This document shows, one piece after another, positions 37,983 to 49,670 of a stretch of 64,000 bases of DNA. The notes under the pieces were generated by a model. It was not told the origin of the DNA, made no database searches, and worked only from the letters and a program-made list of their open reading frames with translations. Numbering within the stretch: position 1 is the stretch's first letter; each line of letters opens with the position of its first letter. The stretch comes from Ancylostoma caninum (taxonomy: Eukaryota > Nematoda > Chromadorea > Rhabditida > Ancylostomatidae): positions 558,001 to 622,000 of the forward strand of contig JBAJFG010000013.1 in NCBI GenBank assembly GCA_037903475.1, in the 5' to 3' direction. A program made the position numbers and the translations under genes.

Positions 37983-40193
37983 ATGTACTATAACTTCAGC
38001 TTTTCTCAAACGCCTACCACTAAACAGCTCAAAATGAGGAGATGCATGTCCCTCTACATTGGAACGGCGGTCGCGCTTGATCATTATGACGAATCCTTTG
38101 ACTGCATATATGAATGAAATCAAATAGCTGAATCACATTGTCATTCATCACTGGTTATCTTGCTGAAGCTTTCGCATCCAGTGCAGATGGTGATTTACGT
38201 GCAGTCAGCTTCGATGGCGGTGGTCCTTCTGCGGAATTGAGAAGGAATCTCTCTCTCTAGATTCGGAGACATTGAGCTTCCAAAGGATGGTTGAGATAAA
38301 GTGAGCCTCCTGAGCTGGTGAAATGCGAGGAAACCAATGCAAAAGATTCGATGACTAAGGTGAATTTTCATGTCTCATTATTACAAGTTTTCCTCAGTGA
38401 TAACACTTGCATGTGCGCTCATGCTGAAGCGGAAATACTGTTCTTTTTTTTTGACCAGAGCCACGCTTTCACTTGAATTGCTGCCTAGAACTTTCTCAAG
38501 TACCGGCTAGTATCGAACGGTAACAGCTTTTTTTTTCATCCATCAACAAACTCTCCTTGACAAGTCCAGCCACAGATGCCGTCACCTTTCCACCTTAGTG
38601 AATGATATTTTTTTCTTCTGAACCGGTTCCTCGTGTCCATCCTCCTGCTCTCATTGTATCTTTATTATCAGCGTGTAGCGTTTAGTCTCATCTTCAACTT
38701 CTATTACAGCTTCGGCTTAAACTCTCACTCCATTCAAAACAGTTGGCTGTTTTCCACTATAGAATGTATTCACATTCCGAATTAAGAGATGCGACACTCA
38801 TTTTCACGGCATATTTTCAAATTCGGTTCATTATGTAAGACAAGTTGATTACTCTTTCACAGATACACTGGTCTTTTTAACTCAATACACACAGATAATT
38901 CATCAGCCTAATTATTATTAGCCAAGCAACTTACTCACATTGTTGATGTGACCACAGCCGCTATCGCCCCTACGGCATGCACACATCCTTTTGAGGTGGT
39001 TGTCGTCTAGTGTTTGAAAATTTAGTGGAACTAGTAATAAACCTTCAGCACAGGGGCGACTCTGCTCCGTACATTGCTGCTATGCAACGTCAAATCGTTG
39101 TAAACACTGTCTCGCCCGGAGGGCTCGAGACCGCTAGACGCTGGTCCCACAGCGAAATCCTGAGCGCACCCGACTTCCACTACGTCTATGCATCTATGAC
39201 GAAACATTGGCCGAATGCCCTGTCAGCTGCGCATCGTCTCCAGCACTGTCTATGACTGAGCCCCATGATGAAAGCATGCCACCACGCGCTGGTCTCCCAC
39301 CCCCTGCGCTTTAGAAAATTTTGTTGCACTGCCATGATTTATATAAGAGGATGACCTTTTTGTAGAAACATGCACATGGTTCATGTTCTTGTCCAGCTGC
39401 ACTTGGTTTTCAAACCGCAGGAATGTATGGTGAAGGATGAAGGGGGTGATGGTGAAAAATCTACATCTAACTGGTGTTTGGTTTTCTTGCGAATTTCTTG
39501 TGAAATCCTTTTATTTGAAGAAAGTTAACGACCGTTTAAATTCTCATCTTTCTATGGCTGGGTATGTACAGTCGGGTCTGCTCGACTTGTAAATGTAAGT
39601 GTAAATGCCCCACGCTTGAATACCGGACCATATGTGATGAGCCATGCGCGCTGCTAGGGCCATGCGCAACTGTATCATGCGTTGCTGGCCCAGTGGAGTT
39701 CCCAATACAGCTACAGCTGTAGACTTGTTTGGATGAGCATAACCCCGTTCTAAGTTGACTGAAGTTTGTGAAAATGTCTCCATGGTGTAGACACTACAAG
39801 CGCGTCATGGAAATCGTGGGAGTAATTGATCGCTGTTGAGCGCATCGACCAGTAACAACCGTGTTGCAGGCGCTCGTAGCTCAACACAGCCGCTCGCGCG
39901 GTGATCACAAACGATGATGCATACCATCGTAACCATTAGTCAGTTATAAGAAAAATCGTACGTGTTTAATCTCCTAGTAGGGGATTCAAAAGTGGGGAGA
40001 AGCGGAGTTAGAATGCGTTCAGAACCACCCCGTGAACTTAGACTAACGGAAAATCTTTTCTGGAAACATGTTCGCTTGCTTATCACCTCTATTACATTAT
40101 AGTGGCATCTTCACATTGATCAGCAATGAATTAAAAACGTTCAACATTCATAAGAACTACTGCTGATTCATGTGTGTTCAGAGGTATTGCTGG

Positions 40194-40199
40194 TATAAA
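40194..40199 (+). promoter_or_regulatory. TATA box of second ttr gene
   Basis: GGTATAAAGGCG, as in copy 1, preceded by the shared TGATTCATGTGTG motif 33 bp upstream. The ATG is about 110 bp downstream. Confidence 0.6.
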
Positions 40200-40307
40200 G
40201 GCGAAAAGTGACCTCCATGTCACACTCACAGCGCTCCTTCTTCTTCAGTGGCGTAATTTATTGCAATAAAATTTCATCCAAGAAAGTTGAAAGTTTCTCT
40301 TCCAGAT

Positions 40308-40862
40308 ATGCAGCTTCTCATATTGCTTAGCCTCGTTGCTCCTTCACTAGCTCTTTTGGGGATTGGAAGTCAACAGTCTGTCGCAGTTACGGGAAAGCTG
40401 AACTGTGATGGAAAACCGGCTGTTGGTGTCAAAGTGAAGCTGTACGAGAAAGAATCCCGTATGTTTTTTTATAGAATTCATTCTATTTCGAATTGCAGGA
40501 ATATCAGCACAGCATTTTATTCTCTTACATTTAAGTAATCGATGTAAAGATGGACGAGGGCAAGACGAATAAAGACGGCGAATTCCATCTATCCGGCCAC
40601 AAGACAGAAATCTCTAAAATTGATCCCAAAGTGAACATCTATCACAAATGTAATCACAAGGGAGTGAGTCGTGTTGATCGCCCACACTCTACTGCTTTCA
40701 TCTGCTTAATTTGTAAAATTACAGCCGTGTTACCGAAAGTTCGGCATCACCATCCCGGATAACTACATTACCAAGGGGAAGACTCCTAAAAAGACGTTCG
40801 ACATCGGTGTGATCAACCTGGCAAACAAATTCACTGGCGAAACCACGGACTGTATAAATTAA
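40308..40862 (+). CDS. ttr: Transthyretin-like secreted protein, copy 2
   Basis: Exons 40308-40458, 40536-40663 and 40725-40862 have the same lengths and phases as copy 1; 138 residues. Signal peptide MQLLILLSLVAPSLALLGIG, then SVAVTGKLNCDGKPAVGVKV, GKTNKDGEFHLSG and CYRKFGITIP. Exon 3 differs from copy 1 at only four residues. The first 30 bases after both stop codons are identical, while introns and the spacer are unrelated. The 61-nt second intron is the same length in both but differs in sequence. The promoter block is shared. The pair is a tandem duplication, probably with gene conversion at the 3' end. Confidence 0.95.
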
Positions 40863-41480
40863 CTGTATGAATCCTCTGCCACGAATCGATGTAATCCCAA
40901 CACAGAACGAGTGATAAAGTGGTACCTAATTGATCTGTAGTCTGTCTGCGTGAATTCGACATTAGGAAGAACAAAGAAGTTGTACCACCGCAAACAAGGT
41001 AGATAGATTGCTTCTCACGAGAACTGTAACAATAAATTGCTGGAAGTGGCTTCAGCATCCACAGGAAATTCCTTCGCCGAGTTTCCAATCCGGTCTTAGC
41101 ATTTGGGCTATGAGGAGCGTATGTAAAGTGATCAATTTTGTCGGAACTCAAAAGGAAACTCTTTTCAGGGCCATTGGTTCGGCTAGACTGGAGCAGGGTG
41201 GTCGAGTTCCACTGATGGGGTGGAACAAGAAAGTCGATAACGCTGCCAATATTGTCACATTTTGTTGACGCAAGTAGACTATTGAATAGTAAGGCAGGTT
41301 TTTCGAATAAGAAAAGGTATTAACAGAAAGACAATAGAATGTTCTCTATACAGGCATTTCGCACGGGAAAGCAAAAGCTAATGATGAAGTTTAAAAGACT
41401 AAGTGACGTAAATACGCATAATATTTGAGGAAATGCATATCTGATTGAAAAAGAAGATCCTAAGGAGAATGGAGTGAAAC
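40863..41480. other. ttr 3' flank and possible upstream exon
   Basis: After the ttr 3' UTR, a plus-strand frame at 41169-41267 follows a good acceptor (CTCTTTTCAG) and reads AIGSARLEQGGRVPLMGWNK; it may be an exon of the candidate gene at 41481-41927, but the join is unknown. Confidence 0.3.
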
Positions 41481-41927
41481 AATGAGCGAAAAGAGGGTGA
41501 GCAGGAAAATCCTAGCTGTGCAATCCAGGTCGAAACAAGTGGGGGAAAGGCTAGCACAAAAGACGGCAACTCGAAATCATCGTTGAATGAGCAGGCAGCT
41601 GCTATTTTTCGCATTACAGCGAAGATTTTGGAGCTCAACGCTTGCAAGCAGACTCGAAAAAACGTACTGTCTAGTGATCCTGCTGATCCAGGTATTACCT
41701 ATTATTATTCGTCATAGAAGAAGTTGTAGCTAGTGCTCTTATTGCAAAGTTGACCCCACAATCGATTGGATCACGATCGGACCAAGATCTAAGAAGCGTG
41801 AATTTCCGAGTGGGTGCTGAATGTTTAGCTGCCTTACTTGTGGGCGTGGCCTCAGGCAAGTGCCATATCTATTTTCTTCTTATTTATTTATTCATTGGTT
41901 TCAGTCTTCGATGCGCGGTCTCGGTGA
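41481..41927 (+). CDS. Hypothetical protein, 3' part, with an odd 26-nt gap
   Basis: Three segments (41481-41691, 41718-41855 and 41905-41927) join in phase. The first reads NEQAAAIFRITAKILELNA and ends SSDPADP; the second gives EEVVASALIAKLTPQ and FRVGAECLAALLVGVAS; the last gives VFDARSR and stop. The second boundary has the strong GC-AG donor consensus AG/GCAAGT. The first is only 26 nt, GT...AG, shorter than known nematode introns. So this is either a pseudogene with an eroded intron or an unusual gene. No family recognised. Confidence 0.35.
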
Positions 41928-42340
41928 GCGGTCGACAGCTCCTAACTGACTCTTCTACCATGAAAAGAAGACTCCGACCCAATCCGTCGTGGGCCACCGT
42001 GGGTCGTATGCCCACTTATCCAGCGCACCACATACAACTCCGCCGTATGTTTGCTGTTTTTCAACTTTAGCTTCCGTACGAAGGGCAGAAAGCTGTTTCA
42101 ATGTTTTCGTGGAGAACGCGAAACTTGGTATCGGCCCACCTGACACGAGGATCCGCGGATGACGCTAGATAGTGTATGTATATAATGCAGAAGCTCTAAG
42201 GAACTCCAGACGGTAAAATCTTGCAAAGGTGGCTTGACGACAAAAAGGAAGAAAACTCGAGCATATATTATCAAAGTTGAAGTAACGTATGTGTGGAGAT
42301 GGTATGAAAACGGTGGACTCTTCGCAAATTCAATACGATA

Positions 42341-42586
42341 TCAACCGTACCGTTGCGATGTAGAGATTAAATAAATAAACAAATAAATATTCATCGGTTT
42401 ATTGAATACAGCACAAGGATGTGCAATCATTACAATGAGGTAAAACCTGTAGTGTGACCAGTAAAAGTGCGACATTGTATTGTAGAACCAGAGATCACAC
42501 AAATACAACGCCGGCAAGCACAGTAACGTAACCGTTGTAACTATGAACGACTTGAACTCAGAATAAAAGAAGGAATCGTAGCACAC
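42341..42586 (-). pseudogene. Possible 7TM receptor fragment
   Basis: The frame has two hydrophobic segments (FIVTTVTLLCLPALYLCDLW and FYLIVMIAHPCAVF) separated by an aromatic-rich loop, then KPMNIYLF, like TM6-TM7 of a nematode chemoreceptor. The class is unclear and no matching upstream exon was found, so it may be a relic. Confidence 0.25.
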
Positions 42587-44849
42587 GTATTTTTAAGCCG
42601 CGCCCCTATTATCCAAGTACTGGACCCTATTTTCGAACAATTTTGTAGTATTTCCATATAAAATGTGTACAATACTTCCTAAAAAGGTCTAAAACAACTG
42701 TGGTTCAAGAAAGAGTTCACCTTTGTTGCGACAAATATCATGAAAAGGATGAGATTTTGAAATCGAGTGAGATTGCTTTACTTTTTTTGTGTAATGGATG
42801 GAAATAATCTGAAGAAAAGCCACGTTTCCTACATAGAAACACGTTCACTACATCCTGCACTTCCTTATTCGTCAAGTTAGAGCCGTACAAACGTGCATAC
42901 TTTGTGAACATTCCCTTACAACACTAAAAACACCTTCTGCAAACTCCCTTCGGCCTCAATGGAATCCAGAAGCGTTTAGATTCTCTCCTTTTGTGATCCG
43001 ATGATACTAGTAATCTTCTGGAATTAGATTCCAAAATATTTCTACAAAAAGATCTGTTTTGGTCCTAGTTGTCTTATCGTAACGGTGTGGAACTCCGCGT
43101 TCGCCGCACTCTTGAAAGGGGCTTTGGTCCCACGCGCCAGACACGCAAAAATGGGCGCGGTCGTCAATGGGTTAAAAAGCGAAGAGCTCACTAAGGTGCA
43201 AACAACCTCTCCCAGTAATTCAAAGGAATGAGTGTGTTTTCTCGATTCTCTGCTCTCGAATTGGGTGTCGTCATTGCTCTATAGGTCCTGATCATGGGGA
43301 ACATCATTAGGAGGGTTCACAGGTACAGAGTCTTGCCAAAGGGGCTTTCTTTATCATGGCGACCCCCTACCGACGGACGTATCCATAGATGATAGGCGGA
43401 AGTTGGCTTCTCTACACAACAGCAACATTCCTTTGCGAACGATCAGCTTGTTGTTCCGCCTCAGCACTTCCTGAATTTTTCCTTATGTCCTGAGGGTTGA
43501 GATCTGCGAAATTCCACGCTTACTCTGGTGTAAAAACTTTAATGATAGTCTAACAGCATTCCACAAATTTGAGCGTACCGAGACTATGAGGAGCTGTTAT
43601 TGGTGGCTTTTATTCCCCATAATGTTCATCCTAGCTGAGAACAAATCTCATCCAGTATCAAGAATCAACAACATTTCCTAGTTTAGTGTAGTCCTAAATC
43701 TCAGATGCGCTGAGATATAGAATCGTTGCGGTACTGTGCCTTCTGAGCTGCTGTTTTAGCGTCCGCGCTCATTTCACAACTGACGACTGTTCAACAGACC
43801 AATCTTATCTGTGAAGCAGTGCTGCACACGACTGAAAATGATTTTAGCATAAATATTGCAGATGTCGAAGACCTACCTCCTTGTGTGTCGATGTCTATTT
43901 CAATCAGCATCAAGATGTGCTTACATCTTTAAATCGTTGTACCGAGTAAAAGTGGTACACGGATGATGTCGGCTGGTGCAATTAACAAGACGGAGATAAA
44001 TGCTGCTCATCAATGTTTCGACGAATCATTAGGATGCGTCGCTCACGAAAATGATGAAGAAAAGACGTGCTACCATTCATGTAGTCATAGCACAACGCCT
44101 GCTCTCGCTTACGGATGATATCCTGCTGATGGTGCAGCACCGAACTTCTTGGGTTGTTATGTGATGGATTTATACAATGGACAAACGACTCAGAGGCGCT
44201 CTACGGGACAGGTGGCGACAAATATTCGGCAAGTTTCTCATGCGACTGAATTTATCCAGCTTGGGGATGTAGTGCTAGTATAAGACTAGCCGTGGTGAAG
44301 AGAATTCGTCGTCTGATGTATGTAGGAACACATGGTGGTCAAGAGATCTTACAGTAGCTGAGAAATGATTTGTCAAAGTAGTCTCCAAAATTGACCGACA
44401 CCGTTTTTGCTTAGTAATTCATGAGGGCACCGCAGCTGATATTCTGCCAGAAAGATTACACATGTCACTTGGCAACTGTGGTGTGTATTGATTGACAGCT
44501 GTTGTTGTTGTCAATTTTCAAATAAGAAGAAATTTCATTGAAAATTTCTAAACAGCAGGAGGTTATGTAGCTACCCCTTAGGAGGGAACAATGGGGCTAT
44601 GGACCACATGATATGAAGTTTCTAAATTAACGCACCCCCTTCTCTTGTTTTTTAGACAGTTCGCTACCTCCGTGCAAAACTATCCGCAATCGTGTTATGA
44701 CTGTTAATGTGCGTCGTTTTTGCTGGAAAATTTGTGTCAAACCTTGTACTGTGCTCAGTCGCTGTCGCGTAGGCGGACTCCCTCCCCGGAATGACTGTGG
44801 CTGGTAGCAAGGCTCTGCCACTCCCCACGACCAATGGTTGCCCTCGAGG
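42587..44849. other. Intergenic, nothing recognised
   Basis: No conserved exon, RNA gene or clear repeat seen. Confidence 0.4.
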
Positions 44850-45420
44850 CGCTGCCATGTACGCCGCTACGGCAGTTATAGCAGAGTTCCCTCCTTGGGC
44901 CTAGCCCATCCACTGAGACTGCCTATATAAGGGCGCCGCCAACACTGCCAGTCGTACGAGAGCTCGCACCGCAGGAACCGATCGGTGATGGGAGTTGGCG
45001 GACCCTAATGTCTTGCACGGTATCGATTGATGATGGAACGCGATGGAAGTAGGAAGACATTTTCGTAATGGCATTGGAAGATGGAGAGAAGAAGAACACG
45101 TAAGTACGTGGCAGGACTGCACCGTAGCTACAAGCCTTGGCAGCGGCGCCAGGGAGCTAAAGAGCGTGGCTTTTGGGTCTCTTCTCCTCAGTATGATATA
45201 ATTAGTACTACCCAGTAGGTTCCCCCCCCCCGAGCCCCGTGGAACCCCTTAATAATAGTAAAGTAATAGTATTGTAACTGTTAGTAGTATAATAAACTTA
45301 TATACTCTATCTGGTTGTACTACCTTGCACTATACTACGGCATGTCGCCCTGACTGGCAGTAAATCGTCGTAGTGTTGTAGTAGCAGCATACTCATAGGG
45401 TGGAACCCTGCAAGGTGAGG
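44850..45420 (+). mobile_element. Candidate solo LTR or promoter region
   Basis: A strong TATA box (CTATATAAGGGC, 44924-44931), then about 360 bp later AATAAA (45291-45296), and then TGGAACCCTGCAAGG near 45401, which could be a primer-binding site. This order suits an LTR. However, no TG...CA ends, target duplication or gag/pol frame were seen, so it may be an ordinary promoter. Confidence 0.25.
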
Positions 45421-45711
45421 AGCCCCGGAATGGTTGAGGCGGTAAGCGTTGTGTCATGAAGTGGTGATGCAGGACTCTGACGCCGTGAAGGTACAGAGCA
45501 CCAGCAGTCTGCAACAGTCGCTGTGAAGTGCATTTCTGCGCGCTGTTTGTTTGTTATTCAAAACTGCCAAAAGCTTCATATGTTCGGTGCATGATCCACT
45601 TTCTAACAAGAGAAAACGATTTATTTAAAATCGACTCAAAAATGGTGTTTAAAATGTTTTTCTCTCTGTCAATAATTTGATCACAATCAGACTATATTCA
45701 CCCATTCACAA

Positions 45712-48294
45712 TCACTCATAATCTTTTCTTAGAAGAACGGAGTCCTTCATATTTGAATTGTGAGAAAGTAAGGATCTGTAACAGTCATGATAGAGTGTTA
45801 TTTCAGCCGATTCAAGTAAATTTTCCCTTACATAATTCGCTGTAAACTGCACATGTATCTGTTTGTAGTATCTAAAGTGCTTCTTATATAGGGTAACCAC
45901 CTGAAAATGTACCATATTTTCCATGTTCGTTTTGTGAACCGTCGTTGGCCTGCCACTATCTCCACAACTGTAGCCAGCGACATCAACTCCATGGAGGACC
46001 GGATTTGGCGGAGCAACTCGACTGTCGGTGAGTCGAGCCGCCACACGAGTCACCGACATTCGATACGTATAGAAACCGTTGTCATCTGCCTGGTGGCGAC
46101 ACAGAGTGTTACCTTCACGTAGAGCATAGCGGAAGCCTAACATAGTCAAAATTAGTTCAAAGCTCCTTAACTCACCTTGTTTAACGGATCGTTGCTGTCA
46201 TCTTTATTAGGCAACACATTGATGACAAGTACACCTCAAGAGGAATGGTTTACAGCTATGGCTTTGCCAAACTATTACTGCACCAAATCTGGTTCACAAG
46301 ATTTCAATTTTCTGTAATTTGTTACTCTTCTATTTCGACAGGGAATATTCACTAACCGGCTAATTTTTATGCACAACCCCTGCCAATGCAAGATATGTGG
46401 GCCATCGTGAGTAGAAACGGGGCGTGTCATGTCTCAGGTATTGGACCAGTCAAAACGGGAACCAATCGCAGAAAGACAGCCCGCCTCGTTCTGCCTCATG
46501 ATGTTCCAAACACCAAATGTGGGTTGTAGATCGTGTTCAAGCTCATTATCCAAGACGGACACATAATTTTTTTACCTTACTGGAACAAATCCTTCCTGTT
46601 TATTCACTTTACTCACCTCGATTTCCGAGCAACTTAGCTATGTTTTCGATCACATCAGTTTTAAGAAACACTGCGGTAGGGCATAGAAGATCAACATCAG
46701 TGTTGAGGAAGCATGCGTCGAGAAATATGCTGTCAAAGTTTTCGCCTAAACAGTAAATCTTAGTGCGATTAAATGAGCTCACACTTTATAAATCTTCATT
46801 CGCTGACGCCAGCACAGCAGCTCGCAATTCATGAGATTTCTGGCGCGTAACCTGTTTCACCCATGGTCTCATCATGGGTCTACCACACATCCGGAAGATA
46901 ACGGAAGGGCAGATGGGATGACGGATGAACCGTCATCGCAACAAATACCATTTAATACCAAATCGGAGCTGTTTTTGCCGTACACCTTTCCTGCGACGCC
47001 TTCGCAGTGAGATGGTGGAGTTCACTTTGAAGGGTCGTGAGGCCCTTGCCCACCTGGCACCTTCGTCACGGCGGCAAAACCGGATAAGCATTGGGTTGCT
47101 CAGCCCATCACATGGAACTGCGTCCCATACTGCCAGTCATTTGAAAGTGAGAGCCGCTCGGTTGGTGTGAGTGTCTGCTGCGAGATTTTTCTCTTTCAGT
47201 TGTTCCAACACTGATTTGTTGAGTCCTTCAGTATTCCAACCTATCTACAGTACAGAGTGAGGATGTGACAAAAAGACACAGGATGTGACACTTGACTTGA
47301 CTGAGGATAGGACTTGTCTCTCCACTGCTTGTTGAAGGTTTGAGCCAGATTCAAAGGTTAATCATTGTCAAAATGTCTAGTTCAAAACTATTTCCGTATT
47401 TCAATCTTCTTTGAGCAGTGAACTGACCATGAACAGCAGATCAACTTATTGATTCGGTTAATGGAGAGCTGTAGGAATGTCATCACTTGCTCACCGATAC
47501 TTTTCTAGTTGTTGGAGAGAAGAGCTGGAAGGATCCCATGAAATGTCAACGTTTAGCTCGGGCAGTTTTTGCCGATTCTCCATTGACATGAGGAGTGTGA
47601 CGATGAATCATGAATCTCTAAGAGCGAATTTCATAACTGCAGAGGAACACTGTCCGAGAAATCGGAAAAATTCTTAGCAGTTGAGCTGTAACTGCAGGTT
47701 AACCACTATGGCGAAAGGTTGTCATTCATGCTATAACCAGAGACCCTTATAATCTTGAAGTACTATGAGAAGTCGGGATTTTGACTGCTTTCCAATAACT
47801 GTGATATATATGAGTTGCATGTTATCCCACGGTCTATGTCCTAGTTCCAGGCACTGTGGAATCGTTGGGCCACGCATGTCCCAGCAATCGGCAATTTTGA
47901 AGTTAATGCTTTGCTCTTGATAGAAATAGGCCACGCCTGGCCCAGAGCCAAATCCCACCAAACACAGCAACCTTTTTGAGCAGCTTCTTCTACGTATTTT
48001 GCACCATCCATGAGAATTACTTCGTGACGCTCGTCAGTTTTCAGGCCGAACCATTTTTCAGCCATTTCAATAGACCGGTTATTAATTTCCACAACAACGA
48101 TGTTCATCTGAAACGTAAGGCCATTTCACGAGTAGGATTTCATTTCATCGGAGAACACCTTTTTCTGAGGGCACTTCTTACCTGTGGAAACTCAGCGTGC
48201 ATGTAACCATTGATGAAGCCTCCACCGAGTCCTAGCGACAGAACTTTGCCTTGAGAGTTTTTTCCATGAAGTATTCCACTTGACAGCAATTCCT
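45712..48294 (-). CDS. Spermidine-synthase-fold methyltransferase-like protein, 3' part
   Basis: Five exons: 48294-48182, 48107-47972, 46745-46617, 46234-46176 and 45900-45712; phases agree and 207 residues are open. Motifs of the SAM-binding Rossmann fold occur in order: GKVLSLGLGGGFINGYMH (motif I), NIVVVEINNRSIEMAEKWFG (motif II), ILMDGAKYVEEA, FDSIFLDACF (motif for strand 4) and RGVLVINVLPNKDD. True spermidine synthases have a DxSDP-type catalytic loop after strand 4; here it is LDACF, so polyamine synthesis is unlikely. From memory, nematodes have many such methyltransferase-like genes of unknown role. The N-terminal exons were not found; a Penelope-like element fills the sequence just upstream. 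Bases 45901-46175 are intron in this model, though one frame stays open through part of it. Confidence 0.8.
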
Positions 48295-48399
48295 CTGAAG
48301 CTTGCTTAGATCACATCGAAGAATAAAATAGGCGGTAGGCGGTAGCGAACGCAGGGGGGGGGCGAGAATGGGTCGGCAAATTTTTGAAATTACTTTACA

Positions 48400-49670
48400 A
48401 TACATATAAAAATCCTGTATTAGTAGGGCCTGACGTTTCGACTTAAACGTCTTCTTCGGAGGCCTGAAAGTGGTGTAATGCTCAATTATGCGTTCTTGGA
48501 GACCAAATGTTGCGTCCATCAATGGCTAATGCAACATCATTCCGGATTAACTAGACAGAACCGCCCATAGACAGTAAGCAACTGACCACCGTTTTTGAGT
48601 CCACCGTTTTCGCGGATGTCCGCACCGATCAGAAACGCACACCACGGACAAGTGAGTGCGACCCTGCACCCTAGATGGAACGCGGGTTTGGGTATCGTAG
48701 TAATCTACAGCACGCACAGTGATACGAAGGGAAGGAAGTCATTGGTAACGGACACGCATTCATTCCGGTTATTCATGCTCGGATTCCTGGCGGAAATCCA
48801 GAACCCTTCTAATGGTTTTCGCGCAGTGATGTCTGTCTCATGGATGAGAATCGTGCACATTACGTCAAAGTCATTGCCGTTGTGTCCTTCGTGTCTATGC
48901 TTTCCAAGTGCTGATACAAGGCTCCCTCTTCGTTTACTTGCCAGATGTTCCTTGATACGAATGCTAAGCACACGGCCATTTCCCTAATATATAGAGCTCC
49001 GCAATTCAAACAAGTTATTTGATAAACAACTCCTGCCTTCGAACAGTCTCCATTCTTTCCGTGCGGGCAGACAATGCAATCTTTCGATATGCACTCCTTG
49101 TCGTAAAGTCTGTTTCTAACCAACTGCTTTTTGATGTTATCATTAGGTATGTTAACTAAGGTAACATCATTTTGCAGTTGCGCCCGTTTAAGACATCGAC
49201 GTATGTCTGCAGACATTTCGTCAAAGAAGAATGGTAGGCAGAGCGTTAGCTTGTTTTCGTGGGTTCTGTGTGGGGTTCCACCATGCCGAGTCCGAAATCG
49301 GGAGGAAGCCATGTACCCGTTGCTGCTCGCGATGTTGGATGCCATGAGAAGTGATTCTTGCTTCTCGGCCTCTCCAGTGCTGATGTAGTAAGCAGTTTTA
49401 AACATATTTCGTACAACAGCTCGTTTGACGGGTGCTGGATGTGCAGACATGGCGTGCAGAATTATGTTTTTTGACGTAGCCTTGCGATACCACTTTACTC
49501 TGATCGTGCCGCTAGACAGACTTATATGAGTGTTAAGGTAGGCCAACCAACCATCTTTCGGGGCTTCCCTTGTGAACCGGATATTTTCTGACTGTTCATT
49601 GAGAATGGTAAAACACTCATCCATTTCGGATTGTGTTGAGGTGGCGATGAAACAGTCATCAATATATATA
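48400..49670 (-). mobile_element. Penelope-like retroelement fragment (RT end plus GIY-YIG endonuclease)
   Basis: Minus-strand reading starts at the reverse-transcriptase motif YIDDCF (about 49660), then NEQSENIRFTREAPKDGWL and YRKATSKN, typical of the Penelope RT thumb. Next come the Cys cluster CISKDCIVCPHG and the GIY-YIG-like YQITCLNCGALYI. A one-base frameshift near 48970 separates this from RIKEHLASKRRGSLV and the rest, which ends at 48705. The YIG motif reads YIR, so the nuclease is probably dead. It is truncated at the 5' end in an AT repeat. Confidence 0.75.

Larger units (their letters stand above)
36422..40193. other. Spacer between the two ttr genes
   Basis: Contains two inverted repeats (37601-37874 and 37877-37982) and a MITE-A-like fragment near 38205-38245. 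A plus frame at 39010-39255 and a minus frame at 39544-39783 are open but unrecognised. Confidence 0.4.

Noticed and set aside
45901..46149. Continuation of the last methyltransferase exon to 46149
   Set aside because: A TTTTCAG acceptor at 45901 and the phase of the upstream exon favour splicing it out; the open frame is probably chance, though retention is not excluded.
47731..47971. Direct read-through of the methyltransferase exon beyond 47972
   Set aside because: The frame loses family resemblance after the donor, and the exon at 46745 restores it in phase.
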